Shown here piece after piece: positions 1 through 13,285 of a stretch of DNA of 64,000 nt; position 1 is the first letter of the stretch; each line of letters begins with the position of its first letter. Origin of the DNA: Leidyana gryllorum EB-2025a (taxonomy: Eukaryota; Apicomplexa). The position numbers and the translations under genes are program-made. The notes under the pieces were generated by a model, which had not been told where the DNA came from, made no database searches, and saw only the letters and a program-made list of their open reading frames with translations. The stretch covers positions 248,001 to 312,000 of the forward strand of contig JBLWGC010000230.1 of assembly GCA_048772705.1 (NCBI GenBank), given 5' to 3'.

Positions 1-3000
1 GGCGAGCCCCATACGCGCCCCGGAGTTGACAGCTATATATACTCGTGGAATTCCCTGGAGGCGTGCGAGTTCGGACGCTCGCTGGAAGAGTAAGTCCTCC
101 TGGACCCCAAATGTCCCCATCAAATAAGTAACATCATTCCCTATGAGGACGATGCGCCGACCTTTTGGGAACTCTGGAGTTCGCAGTAATACTCTCCAGG
201 CGACCTGTGGTGAATCAATAATTGGAGAACTCTCTGCTCTCACCCGTAGACTCACCATTCCGCATTCGTTTTGGCCGGGACCGCGAATGATCTCAACAAA
301 GTCTCCATTTTTATTCAGCGCGAGTTCGACTGCCTCCACTACGCTGTCTGGAACGAGCGTAGTGGTGTTGGGAAGAAGAGATAGTTGTTCAGCATCACGA
401 TCCAAGCGCGTGCGAACAGGAACCTCTTCTCGCTGATCTTCTCCAGCGCCGAATAAGTATTTTGGACAGGTCCTCCACAGATTGCGGACCGCAACCTCCA
501 ATAGATCCTGCGACATCCGCAGTGTGAGAGAGCGCATTTTGAAGGTGACTTACAATAAAGTCATATATATACAACGTTTGTAGAGCCGCTGCCTGTGCTC
601 GTTTGGATTCTAACGGGCCCGCCCATGGATGAGGAGTGTCCACAGGTTTTCCGTCGTAGTCGTTCAAGTCTCTCGACTCCCTCGAAGACTGGTTGGGGTC
701 ACCGACGACCGGGATCGGTGTGGGATCTCCCGGCTTCTTGGCCGCAGTTTGTGGAGGTGGACCACTCATGGGAGACGGCAAGGGTAAGCCGGGAGCAATA
801 GGTTTGTTAAAGTCAGCAGTGCTCGAGGTAGACGACTTGAGAACGAGGGTGGACAGAGAGTCACGCGAGTCGAGGGCGGCGAAGACTCTTTCCCCTGTTG
901 AAGGGTTCTGAATCTCCACAAATCGTCGAGATCGTAGAGTTTGGCCAGTTGGGTTGTCCAGAATTATACGATATGGATATACACCTTCGGTAAGACTCGG
1001 TGATGTCTGCATGCCAAGTATCTGCCATCCTCGTGTTTTGAACCGGATCTCAATTACACTCGCGCCGAGCTTCTGGATACGTTTACTGTACCGTTCATAG
1101 AGTTCGCGGGCAATCTGATCTGCTGCACTCGGGGTGAGCTTCATGACATCAGTCATTTGCGAGGAGATCTCGGTCGGAGCGCCCACACTCGGGCTAGCCT
1201 TGGTGGCCGTTCCTGGGCAAACCATCAACCTCTTTGGGTTGGCAGCCTCTTGCGGAATGTAAACCACTGTCATCAGGATGTGATGATTGGCGATAGGCCG
1301 CGAAGTGGAAGTAGGCCCCTCGCGCAGAGACAACTCCAACGCGTTCAAACCGTTGACAAAGCATCTGCCGGCAAAAGTAGAGAGGCACGCTGACACAACG
1401 AGAGCTCACCTTTCTTGCTCGAATAGCCCGATTTCTGACGTCGGAGGCTCTGTCAAGTTGGTGCAGATCCGCACGAAGAAGCGAGCAGTCGGTTTTTCGG
1501 ACTTCATTCGTTGTTTCGGAATCGCTTCAAAGAGATGTACGTTGGGGGCGCTGGTAGGATGTTTGGTGACGTAAAAGTTCCTCAGTCTGCGTAATTCCAG
1601 ATACTGAAATAAAGGAATCTCGCAATGCCGCAACAGAGGCTCCTCTACGTATTCAGCCTTCTCGTCTGGTGCGACTGTCGATATGGCACCGACACGAGCC
1701 GAAGTCCCGAGGCTGTCTGTAGTGAGACGGCCGGGAGTATTGTTGTCCAACAAGTCCGTTGTCAAGTTATTGTACGGCAGCGACTTGACGTTCCTGAGAC
1801 AGCCGACGATAGCTCGATGGGCGGGAATTGTGTGTGAGCTCACCTAAAGTAAAAGCACTTCAATCCCGAGACTTCCAGCGGCAGAAAGTCGAATCCACGC
1901 ATTGAAGATCTGCTTGAAGTCCCCCGTCGGCCAACTTGCAGTGTCGCAGACACTGGCAACTCGGCAGTGGTGACAGAATGGTCGGCTCCAAGGAACGCGA
2001 ACCACACCAGATCAAAGTGCAGCGCGTGCAAGAGGTTGCCGTGATCATTCAAGACTCGTGCGAAAGTACCATGATTAGGCTCGTTCGAGAAAAAGGCATC
2101 ACTTTTCGTGTCCACAGGAGCGGTGTCAGGGTCTCTCGGGTGCAAATCCAAGACAACACAAAGCAAAATCTTGCCATCGACGGCGGGAGGGGCACTTGGC
2201 AAATACTGTTGCAGCTCCGAAATCTCCTTGACGCAATTCGCAAACGTTGTCTGTGGGGGGCGATGACGGGCTCAACATTTTTCTGTCTCACCTCAAAGTT
2301 GGCCAGAGACTCAATAAGAAACGCAGTGGTCTGTTGCGACTTGCCTGCCAAACCTTGGGGATCATCTGAAGTGCCGGTGAAGGCATTCAGCATATGGTGA
2401 AGTCGACTGCCAGCCGCTACATAACGAGAGGCCAATGTGGACCCTCCATTGGAACCGGTGAAATCGATTCGGGAGGTCATCGATCCCTCCAAGAGACCCA
2501 TGGTGGCCAGTGATGGAGATGACTTTTCACGACAGGCATCTTGACGCAGTCTGCAGCAAAAAGTGTGAGTGGCGACAAAGTTGTGAAACTCCGCTCCTTA
2601 ATCTTACGGATCGCACTGAGTGGTGAGGAAGTCGTAAGAAAACAATGCATCGTGTGTCCAAATTGCCACTAATGAATTGGCTTCCTGGACCGCTCTGTCG
2701 CTGTGGGAGTTGAACGATTGGGTATGGGCTCGAGGAGGACTGCGAGGCTCGGGTCCCTCTATGGGGCCGCCGCTCGGTACCTGGGGTAAAAGAAGACCTT
2801 GGCTATCGACTTTCTCGGTTGCTGCTTCTTTGTGTTTCGTGGAGCTGTCGGGGGAGCGGATGAAGTGCGCAGATCCTCTTCCATGACGAGGAGACGGACT
2901 CAGAGCTCGGGTTCTGTGATTGGCCGGATTGACACTCGGTCCGAGTTTCGCAAACACGGAGCTCGCGGGAGTGAACCCGCGGCGGGCTTCTCCCTGTATA

Positions 3001-6000
3001 GCATATAACTCTGGGTCGAGTACCAATCCGTTCCAGCCGATGGGAGTCTTTTCCGGTATTTGATTGACAATGGAATAGTCCCAACTCTCATGCTGAGCTC
3101 TCACTCGGAAGTCGTGCACCTTGCCTTGGCGGATTCCAAAGGTCCTCATGACCAGAATATGTATCGCGAGTTTCTTGAGCTTCGGGTTGTGATGCCCCAA
3201 GATCGCCACCAATGAATCTGTAGGGAAACGGGCCAGATCCAGAGCGCATCCGGAAATATTGACACTTGACAAAAAGGCGACACCGGCGCTTGAAGGCACA
3301 GCCATACTGAGACCTGCGTGGAGTGCAGTTGCAGATGACGCGCAGGAATGAGATCCTGCCGATTGATTGACTAATCCACTGCTGCCTGGCGTCGGAGACG
3401 GGAAGTAGGTCGACCATAAACGACCACCAAAGGTCACCGGACTCGTGGGACCGGAAGGCGCGTTGTGCATACTGTAGGACTCAAGCACATCCCAGAGCGT
3501 CTCGATCAGTTCGTGAGTACGTTGCAGGAACGTCTTGTCTCGTCGAGTGAGCAAGAGTTGCCGAGCCTCATGCGAGAGAGTCGAATAGTCTATCCGGGAG
3601 AAAGCCGCCAATCGCCGTAACGGCCCTTCGAACTGCTCAGCGTGTTCCATCAGGTCTGAGGTTGCGTCGAGCCGCCATCTGCTGCCAACTCGAAGAGAGG
3701 AGCTGCTTACCGGGCGAGTTCTTGATAGCGTCTAATAAGTCGTAAACAAGACGGTTCTTCATTTTGAGCGCTTGATGAGAGCGCGCGTAGGTAAGAAGCT
3801 TCTCCGGTTCGTACTCTGGACGTTTCGAGTGTATCACCAGACCTGCGACGTCGCAATCTGAGCCGTGGAATATCTCTTCAACTTCCAGATACTGTAATAC
3901 AAGACCTCGTATCTCATTTACACAAGTCTGCACGGAACCCTGGAAGTACTTGAGCAGCAGATCCTCTATGTCCGCCAGCTTCACCCGCAGGTTCCTCTTG
4001 CCCTCAGCCACTTCAGCAGCGTCACCAGTGTCCTCCCCGCACTCTCGCGAGAAAGCAAAGTGGAGGTCTTGGATGGCGTCGCGTAAATGGGTGTCGAAAA
4101 CGCGAGCCTGCGTCTCCGCCTCCCGATTCTGCCGCACACAAAACGCGTCAGCGGGGAGTTGCGATGGTGATGGTAACTCGCACGTCGTAGCAAACATCCA
4201 CTCACACGCATACTAAACGGGCCCATAGTGTAGTGGGTAGGAGCATTGTTATGAAAGGTGGGGAGGAGTGTGTTACCTGGGAACGGGTACGGTACGGGAT
4301 GTTAGTCGTGGAAGTATCCCCTGTGGCTGCGTCGGGACACGAGGGCAGTCTGTCGCTCCTTTGGCTGGCATCCTGGTCTGCAGAAGGCGAAGGCTCATTC
4401 GCCACAGCTCTCAGTTTCTGTAGCACCGTCGCAAACCGCTCTGCCAGTGTACGCGGCATCTGAGTCTCTGCAGCGTGCGATAGTGAGTGTGGACGGACCG
4501 GCGGCCGGTTGACATACCGAAGATGCTCAGACAGTCTTCCAGTTCCGCGATCGGCAATTGCGGACATCGCAACAGGAGATGAACGAAGCGAGATACGTCG
4601 TCGTCTATCTCCTCTGACGTTATATAGTAGCCATCGAGAGCATTGTACAGTCTCCGACGGCATCGTTGGAATTCGCTGTTTACGAGAGTAGTAATTGACT
4701 GAGCACAACACACCCCTCATACCGGAATGGGTTGTCCTCGTGGTGACATTTAGCGATGCGCATCTGACAGCCGCTGTTCAAATGGGGCCGAGAAGGCAAT
4801 GTCTGTGTCTCTACCAGCGCCATTTGACGCCAAAGGAAAGTTGACTACTCTGCAGTTACAGCTGCCTCCCTGCAAAAATCTCCGTCGTGCACTAAACCAC
4901 CCCCCGGTAACTCGCATTGCTTCCTTCCTGACACAGAAAGGGGGAATTGCCCCTCATACAGAACCGGACGGACGACTTTCTGACCTTCTGGCAGCTCCAA
5001 TGTTGCCAGAAGATCCCCAGCTGAAAAAACAGCCCCCTCACTCTGATGACACAGTCGACAGGAGAGAACAGACAGATGATTGATTGGCCTCACCAAAACG
5101 TGACTTATCTTCCCAGGTGCATCACAGGTCAATTGCACATACATCTTCATGATTTCAATCTCCGCATACGGAGACCCTTGCTGCACCTGGGACAGTGCTG
5201 GGGCTATCCACCGTACTAGTTTTCCAGAGAAAGGGGCCCGAATCTGTCGTCAAAGGTGAGAGGGGGCAACGCCAAGACAAACAGACTTACCTCCGTGGGG
5301 TCGCGCTCTTTGGTAAAGTAATACATGGAGCTGTTAATGGTCACTCGGAGTGAGTCTTGCCGAGGGTCCTCTCGGAAACACACACGGCGGTGTTTGCCGT
5401 CCAGGCCTCCCGATATGAAGTACCACCCCGTATCTCCTCTCTGTCGGGACGTATTCTCCTTGTCGGATTCACTGCTCCCGGCAGCCATGATGGCATTATA
5501 TCGACAGTCCACCACAGATCCATTCATAGACACTCGTATCTACAAAAGTGGCAATGGCAATGGCCATGTCTCCAAAACCGCATCTCACCTCGTCTGGTCC
5601 TAATTGGAAACACTCCAACACAAACTTGGTCGTATCTCGATAGACAAGTTCGCAGCTGTACGAGGTGGGCAGCGCCTTGGGTACCTGTCCTTGGTTCAGT
5701 CGAGAGACGAAGGCTTCCTGTTCGCTCGCAAAGTGTCTGGATGCCTTATATACGCCAGCGAAAATGACTGCTGACAGTGTCCCGCTGCCGACCACTTGTC
5801 GAGCCGGTGGCGGCGACGTGAAACGAACGCGTTGCTCTAACCATGTCGTGTATGTCTCGTTCCGACTGTGGCCAATCTTTGTAGCAGAGAGAGAGAGGGC
5901 AGACTTACATGAAATCAGGAGATTCCAAGATCTTTTGGAGCGCTTCTACATTGGTACAGATCTCGCCACGCACGATTAAAGAGCGTAAACTTAAGATGAG

Positions 6001-7645
6001 GACGTTTCGTGCCGCCTCCCGGTCTGGACATGTCGCAAAAATGTGTCCAAACTGGCTGTCAGCATATTGATGTATCCGACTTGTTGATCCTGAGAGTGAG
6101 ATTTGGAGATGAGAAAGTGAGAGTGATCTTTCTGCGAGCCGTCTCTGTCCGTTCGTTTACTCACCGATGGAAAAGTATGCCCATACGTGTGGTGCGGACT
6201 CAAATGCCAACTCGTGCACTTCACCGCAGGTTGGCTTAAATCCATTTTCGGCGTCCTCCGCAGTCACCCGAGCGGTCACACAATGTCTCTTCTCCAAGAG
6301 GCCTTTTCGTTTCCTTTCCGAATACAGCTGTGGGCGAGAAGTAAGTGGTGAGTCGGAACCGCCTCCTGGACTTACGGTTACATCCCATATATTATGTAAA
6401 TTGATTCCCATCGCCACCTGTAATTGAGCAGCCGGCAGGTTCACATCGGTCAGCATCTCGGTGACAACATGCTCGACTTGGAGTCGGGCATTGACTTCGA
6501 GGAAATAGAACTGTTTCTGAATTTTGGATCGAAGCGAGTGAGAGATCGTTTTGTTTGGACACGCACCTCGTGTAAGTCGTACAAGAACTCTACAGTGGCA
6601 GCGTTGGTGTAGCCGACTCCTTTGCACAGATTTATGGCGGCCTCCTCCATTTTCGCGAGTGTCTCCGGGCTGCAAATAGTGGGAGGACCCTCTTCAATGA
6701 TCTTTTGGTGCCGTCTCTGAATAGTGCAGTCACGGCAGCCCAAAGATATGACATTGCCATGTTCGTCAGCGAGAATCTGAACTTCGAGATGTCGACAAAA
6801 GGGCACCAGTTTCATGGCGAATATCAGACTGCCCCCAACCTCGTTCTGGACGTGGCGGTACGCCGTCTCGACCTCTGAAGCTTCACGACAAATTCTGATA
6901 CCCTTCCCGCCGCCGCCAGCAGCAGCTTTGATCATCAGAGGAAAGTCCAGTTGTCCAGAAACCACCATCTCGTTCAAGCTCTCTGCGGAGAAGACGCATG
7001 CCGCAGCCTTCAAGTCCTCAGTGACTCTGTAGACGCCGTCGTCGGGGTCGGCCACGACTGTCACTTTGCTCCCAGACCAGGGCACCACTGGGACTCCAAC
7101 GGATTGTGCAATGATGGTCGACCCAATTTTACAACCCAATGCTTCCATAGCGTCGGCATTGGGTCCAACCCACAATACAGGTTTCGAAGTTTGTTGTAAT
7201 ATCTTTGGAACGCGATGGTCCTCTGACGCGTGTCCCCAGCCCGGCCACACAGCATCGCAGTCCCACTGCTCGGCGACCTCTTTGATGAGATGAACATTCG
7301 CGTAGTTGTAATTATTCGCTCCTCCAGGTACTCGGGCCAAATAATCACATCGACTTATATACTCTGCGTTTGCCTCTTCGTCTTCTAACGTGGCCATCCC
7401 TACTATTTGCAACTCCTTTTCGTTGCTGTAAGTCCGCAAGCACCACGCTCGGAGGGACTTGATGGCCTGAACATTCCAGCCTCACTCACTCAAACACAGC
7501 CGAGCCTCACCTTCATGGCAGCGTTCCCATTGTTGGCGATGAGAAGACGCAGAATAGGCCGTCGCCCCCCCTTGGCAGCACAGAAGTCATTTATACAGTC
7601 AAAGAGTGGACCTTCTAAAGCCGATTTGGAATCACTGTTGGACAT
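1..7645 (-). CDS. ACC1: Multidomain acetyl-CoA carboxylase (3' part beyond window start)
   Basis: Makes malonyl-CoA from acetyl-CoA, the committed step of fatty acid synthesis. Domains in order on the minus strand: biotin carboxylase (about 7560-5900) with LLIANNGNAAMK, the glycine-rich AAAGGGGKGIR ATP loop and EVNARLQVEH; biotin carrier domain (about 5240-4990) with the biotin-accepting lysine of EIMKM at 5145-5147; the long eukaryotic central domain (about 4900-500); and the start of the carboxyltransferase (about 470-1), with NSGAR at the window edge. ATG at 7645 is preceded by an in-frame stop. Exon 1 is 7511-7645 and intron 1 is 7467-7510 (44 nt). A later intron at 6090-6164 restores the conserved ADSQFGH segment. 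More than ten short introns are likely; those of the central domain were not all resolved. The N-terminus (MSNSDSKS) shows no obvious targeting peptide, which suggests the cytosolic form. The C-terminal carboxyltransferase is missing only because the window ends. Confidence 0.93.
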
Positions 7646-7744
7646 TTGGCTGCCCAGAATTTACATTAGGTACCTGACTACAAATGCTGCTGAGGTAGAG
7701 CTTGTTGGTGAGACCCAGGGTGTCAGGTTGGCGGACATCAATTT

Positions 7745-9931
7745 TCACAGTTTTCGTCGAGGAATGCTCGCCTTATGCTTCAGAGCTTCCACCACCACAC
7801 CGGCACGCACTGCGATTCTAGGCTGAACAAGTTCCAAATGGGCCGCATCAGGAGTCCATTCTCGCCCTAACGGCTGTTTCCGACTCTTCAAGTACTCCTG
7901 TTTATCTGCCACGTTCTCGGGCACATATTTTGCCGCATACTTTTCGTCCGCTTGCTCGTTATATACACTCAGCGGAGCTCTCGCCCCGCGCCCCTTCGTC
8001 AGCGCACTACTGTCCACCTTGGCCTCGCCGCTGGCAACTGCTGTTTGTTTCGTCTGTGACTGCCGCTGCTTCGGCTTGGAGACGATCCCCTCCCCAGTCC
8101 AATTGCCCCAACCAGCCAGTTCTGCAAAGTGGAAGATTGACCAACGCGTAAATTACCACCGAATTCACGACACACAGAGATGGACGGACGGACGGACGGA
8201 CGAATAAACAGAAGATCAAATGATCTAAAGCTCTTCACCGAGCAACGAATGAATCGCTTTAGCACAAACACTCTCCCCCTCTTCTGTCTCAAGACGAAGA
8301 AGAGAGAGTGAGTTGGACTTACTTTTAGGTTTCTTTTGAGTCTGCTCGGCCGCGGCTTCGGCAGCTTTCCTCTGCTCCTCTTCCCATTCTTTCTCATCTT
8401 CGGCACTGATGGCAAAAGCAGTGCGAACCACAGCCTGGTTGTCCAGAAGTGAGGAATACTTCTCAGACTCCTCAGCCTCCTCCTCCTCCTCCTCATCATC
8501 GCTCTGCTCTTTCTGGGGGTCGCTGCTGTTATCAGCGAATCGAACCTTCTTCGCCGCCTCTGTCCGCTTCTTCCCCTTGGCAGCGTTGGTGGCCGCAGGC
8601 TGGGCACCGTTGACGTCGGTCCCCTCAGAAGACACGAGCATCGAGGCCCAAGCCTTGGCGTCTTTCTGTGTATCGGCTTTCTGAGACGGGGTGTCTTGGG
8701 CGGCTGCAGCGGTGGACTTGTTGGCCGCCTTGGCTCTCTTTCTCTCCAGTATCCTCATAGCCTCTTCGTGAGGATCGTCTTCGGCATTAAAATTGCTGTC
8801 AAAGTCATCGCGCAATCTGTCCTTGGCGAGCTCCTTGGCTTCCTCAAGGGAATACCCCTTTCCCAATAACTCCAAGAAAGCTTCAGCCTCGGCTGCGAGC
8901 TCTCGTTGTCTTCTATCCCTGCCAATCTGCATAAATTTCATGGCGTTGATCCCTTTGGCCTCTTCGTCGTTCGTGGACAGCGCATCGGCCAATTGCTCAG
9001 CGGTTTTGCTCATGATACGCAGCTTCCGAACTTCGCCGTCCTCGTCATCCGACTGCTCGTCATCCGATCCATCGCCGCTGCTCTCAGAGTCCGAGGCGTC
9101 CGGCTTCTTCCGTCCCGCCAATCTGTCCAAGAGTTGCCGGTAATCTTTCGCTTCTTTCATTGTATCACTGATCACGTTGGAAACGTCCTTCCCTCCGAAC
9201 CGAGCAGCCACCTGAGCCCATCTTCTACGAGCGCGGTGCTGTTTCATCATGCGTAGCTCAGCGCGCTTTGTTTCGTATTCTTCTCGAATACGATCAGCCG
9301 CCTCGGGGTCCTCCTCGGCCAACCGCTCCAAAGCGCGTTCCTTCTGCTTCGCAACCTCGGCTCTTCTGACTTTGCGATACGCCTTAGACTTTATTTTCTT
9401 AACTCGCTTCATCTTCTGATGTTCCCGGAACATTGTAGCACGCGCTTCTCTCATCAATTTCTCCTTCCGAGCCTTTTCAAGCTCGTCCGCCGCTGGCATG
9501 TCGCCAAAGAGAGCCTTCTTGCTGCCTTCTTTGGTGCCGAGAGCGAATTCCAATATACGCTTGAGCTTCACATCCAACACATTTACAGGTTTTTCAACAG
9601 GGAGCGCCAAATCTTCTGCCTGGGTGTTGTTCTCAGCAGGCGCCCCGAAGATCTTTGTTTCCTCCTCGCTCACAGGCCTCAAAGCCTCTCTCGAGAAACG
9701 TGAAATACTTCGTTGCGCGGAGGCCAAGCCCACTTTGCGGCTCCGTTTCGTCACGGCAACCTGCCCTTCCAACTCATCGGGACCCTGTAGATAGATAAAA
9801 AACCAAGCATTTACTACTCATGCCCTCACCTCGCCACCTGCCAAGTTCTCGAGCCGACGCTTGAGCCGTAAAGGCAAGTCTAATTTGTCCTCGGAGGCAT
9901 CAATAACATCCCAGCTGATCAGCGGCTCCAT
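7745..9931 (-). CDS. UTP14: U3 snoRNP protein UTP14 (small-subunit processome)
   Basis: Nucleolar component of the small-subunit processome needed for 18S rRNA maturation. The middle part holds the family's basic KMKRVKKIKSKAYRKVRRAE block and a following RRRWAQ segment. The C-terminal exon gives the LAGWGNWTGEG motif and a conserved end (VYNEQADEKYAAKYVPENV). The three exons are 9830-9931, 8323-9784 and 7745-8121, with introns of 45 and 201 nt; the longer one carries a GGAC microsatellite. The frame is open upstream of 9931 to about 10027 but has no ATG there, so MEPLISWD is taken as the start. Acidic low-complexity stretches (EDGEV, EEEEEEAEESE) are usual for this family. The stop lies 99 nt before the ACC start on the same strand. 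Confidence 0.9.
8182..8201. repeat. GGAC tetranucleotide microsatellite in UTP14 intron 2
   Basis: Five consecutive GGAC units inside the 201-nt second intron of UTP14. It is probably a polymorphic microsatellite; no function is suggested. Confidence 0.8.
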
Positions 9932-10491
9932 TCCGGCCACCAAAAACTGAACCGAATTTTGTTTTGCCGTGCCACTGTCACGCTTAGACACCGTGCTACC
10001 ATAATTACACCACTCAATTGCACCCACAATACGTGTGAGGTTTCATAGCTGGAGACTCAAGCTCGCTGCCAATCAGGAAGCGCGGCGTGCTAAAGTTGGC
10101 ACGCGTGGCGATTAGGCCCGAGAAGCAGAGTTAGCACATTCAAAAACTGTTAGCACGTTTGTGAGCGATAGTGTGTACTCAGAGCACTCCTGACATTGTG
10201 ACTAGCCGCCACCAATCACCACGAAGCCACACACGTTTCAGAATTGCGTGCCTTAAGGCTGTATAAGGGTTGAGGGTACTGTGTCGACCGTGTTTGGGGG
10301 CTGGCTAAGGAAGTCTACCTTGTCTACCGATCCGCAGGAGTCTAGTCAAGCACACAATAGCGTGCGGAAGCCTGTTGAGACGACACCCGATCTTTTTGTC
10401 GTGCGGGAAAAATATTTCCGAAGTGTCTGGCTCTCTGGTTGCGGGGCTAGTGAGCGGGCGGGCAAAATCGTAGGAAATCTTGGGTACAGAC
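9932..10491. promoter_or_regulatory. Divergent intergenic region UTP14 / ESRP-like gene
   Basis: About 560 nt between two divergent starts, including the 5' leaders. It contains CGCCACCAATCA at 10207-10218, a CCAAT-box-like word, and a second CCAATCA at about 10070. The same 12-mer occurs twice, inverted, upstream of the dipeptidase gene at 59.5 kb. No tRNA or convincing extra ORF was found; open frames in this interval show no family resemblance. Confidence 0.4.
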
Positions 10492-13042
10492 ATGGCGGGC
10501 TGTTTGAATGGACCGTCAACATTATTGTTCCTGGACTGGATACGGTTTCCAGAGGCAGCATGGGCAGCAGCTGGGCTTGGTGGTGAGCCTCCGATACTGA
10601 AGTAAGTTGGGAGACGGGCAATTTAGCAAAAGAGTCACAGGGTATCGGCGATCACTTACGACCTGCTGACCGCGCGTTCGGTTGACGAGGTGTCTTTCTG
10701 CGTGCAGTGCGATGCGGTGCAAAGGTATCTGTCGCCAGAGGAGGCGCAGGTGAGGAGCTCGCATCTTGCAGCGAGGCAATGTGTCTGTGTAGAGGGTGTT
10801 GGGCATGTCAAAGATTGTATATATGGTTTCGAATGGGAAGCTGGAGACCATTCTGCCAGCTCTGCTGGACAAGCTGGACGCTTCGCAAGTAACGCCAGCT
10901 ATCTGGAACCTAGAGCGGTTCAATGAGGAGTTCAAGCCTCACTTGTTGGGCGTAAGTGAATGAGAGGGGTTATTTGGCAGCCAGGGTCGGGCAGGCACTA
11001 GTCGGGGCGGACGCGCCTATAGCGCAAGTGTACTCGCGGGTGCTGGTAGCAAGAGATGCTTTGCGGTCGCGGGATCCTGCCACTTGCGACAAACCAACGG
11101 CTTTACAAGCTTCGCGAGCTCTTAATATGGAGCTGCGCAAGCAGACTGAGTTGGAGGCAATGACGGCAGTCTTCAGAGCCTTGAACCCCGAGGGGACCTT
11201 GGTGGATGGAACGGATTTGAGTCGCTTTGTGGTGCCAGTCAGAGCTACTGGTGGGAATAATGAGCCGGACTATTGTGGGTTGCTAACGAAAGCTACTGGA
11301 GGGGAGGTGGTCGAGAGCCCGACGGGAGGAGCTGCAGCACGGACAACAGAGGAGGAGGGCCCCTTTGTAATACGGCTGCGAGGTTTACCATGGGAAACGA
11401 CTGTTGCTCAGATCATGGACTTTTTGAGTCCCGTGCTCCCCCCTAACCCAAACTCCAGGGCTCATATACACCTTGTCACAGGCTTCCAGGTCAGTCAAAT
11501 GAGCAACCAAACCAGCAGATTATCGCAGAATCAGTCTAAATGCTCTGGCGAGGCCTACGTCGAGCTTCCCACAGCGGATCACCGCGACCGGTGCATCAAG
11601 GAGCTACACGGCAAACTCATTGGAAGACGATGGATCGAAGTGTTCAAGGCTACAGCGCACGACCTACGCACTTGTAAATCATCCCGTAAGCTCACACCTC
11701 CCATGTTACTATCACAAAACTTCGATCTCAGGGGAACCGTCTCAGTCAGGGGTACTCCGACTTCGAGGATTACCATGGGGTTCGAGCGAATTTGACGTTG
11801 CACGATTCTTTGGTGGTAAGTCCTCTATGCTTCGCACAGGTGGCGGTTGTGGTGTCATTTGCGTTTGTGTGTGTGCGCGAGACACTCACGCGACGTTCAC
11901 ACCAGCCCTTCACATGACCCCTGTCTTCATGTCTCTGCCATTGACATCCTACACCACGTATTCAATCAGATGGGGGGTTCTCTATCGATGTGGAAAATAT
12001 CTTCATTCCACCTGCTCGAGGCTCAAGATGCAGTGGAGAAGCTTGGGTGGACTTTGGGTCAGGAACGCGAGCGGATGATGCTCGGCGAGCAATGCATCGC
12101 AAATCCATTGGGATGCGATATATAGAGATCTTTCCGTCCAGTACCAAGGAGATGCAAATCATGCAAAGGAACGCGGGAAGCAGCTATAGGCCGGCATCGA
12201 GTGTACGAGGGCGCCCGGCCGCCGGGCGCGCTACACCATATGGGGAGTGCGATTCTGCCGCTGCTCCTGTGGCTCCTGCGGGGCCTTCGAACAGTGGTGA
12301 AGAGAAGCCGGCGTCTTATAGGATGCCACGCGAGTGGCCGTCGGAGCCTGCTGCTCGCTATCCAACGGTTCTGGCTGACACTTCTGATGGTGGTCTGAGT
12401 ATGCCATCCAGCAGCAGTGTAAGCGGGCATCACTTTTCGGGTACGCTCCCTTTTCCGCCTGTTATGCAGTTGCCTGCCCATCCGTCGTCACCTACCACGG
12501 CCTCCTCCACACATCCGCCCGGCTCTTCAGACCCCTACAACAATACAGCGCATTCTCAACCTCCCTTCACAGTACTGCGATTACGAGGACTCCCTTACGG
12601 TTCCAATGAGAACCACATTGTGGTAAGCGGATGATTTGTTTCTGTGGCTGTACAATTCTTGTGTGTTTGCAGCATTTCTTCAATGGGTTCTCAATGACGA
12701 CCATATTGCCGAGTACAGTTCCGATAGATGGTCGACCTAGTGGGGAAGCGTATGTGGAGTTTTCATCTGCAGATGAAGCCTTGAGAGCGTACCAAGTCAA
12801 ACAAGGGGTAGGTGACGACCAACTCGATCCCCCTCGAAGCAGCAGGGCGAATAGGGGGGTGTACACAGTTGTTAGAGGGGGAACGGGGACTTTTATAGAC
12901 GATTGTCCTGCAGGCTCGGATCGAACACCGCTATATTGAACTCTTTCCTGCGCAGAAGCAAGAGATGGAGTTTGCAGCGGCCGGATTGGACTCCCGAGAG
13001 ATCAGAGCTCGGCTTGGGAGTCGGAACTACGGCATGCCTTGA
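10492..13042 (+). CDS. ESRP/fusilli-like splicing regulator with three quasi-RRMs
   Basis: RNA-binding protein of the hnRNP F/H-ESRP class. The N-terminal exons (10492-10601, 10641-10749, 10793-10951, then from 10995) give a region with IVYMVSNGKLETILP and WNLERFNEEFKPHLLG, which resembles the N-terminal domain of ESRP proteins. Three qRRMs follow, each opening with (V/I)xRLRGLP(W/Y): about 11370-11660, about 11750-12160 and about 12565-12960. Each also carries the second signature (K/R/P)xSGEA(Y/W)V(E/D). A Ser/Pro/Ala-rich linker separates qRRM2 and qRRM3. Introns split every qRRM near the same place, between the RNP-2-like strand and the SGEA strand, as expected after internal duplication. 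The intron at 11490-11528 is 39 nt, free of stops and in frame, so its retention would insert 13 residues. The likely role is splicing or mRNA regulation in the nucleus. ESRP itself is best known from animals, so orthology is not proven. Confidence 0.82.
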
Positions 13043-13285
13043 TGTGAAGAGGCAGAGGACGTGATGATATTTGTTGAATGCGCAGTTTCTCTATTCGGCA
13101 AGCAGCAAGACGTGGCTACCGTATGGGGGAGGCCGATCCTTCCTTCCCCCTCGCTGCGCCGCAAGCGAGGATTTGTCTTCTCCTCAGCAGATTTTCACCG
13201 AGGAGCTGGCCGCGCCCTTGTGCGCGTCTAGCTGAACCTCTGCTTGTAATAAACGTGGCCGTTCGTTCTAATTGTTTAGTGATAA

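Noticed and set aside
10281-10586. 101-residue plus-strand frame upstream of and overlapping the ESRP-like start
   Set aside because: It is in another frame from the spliced ESRP-like exons and shows no family resemblance.
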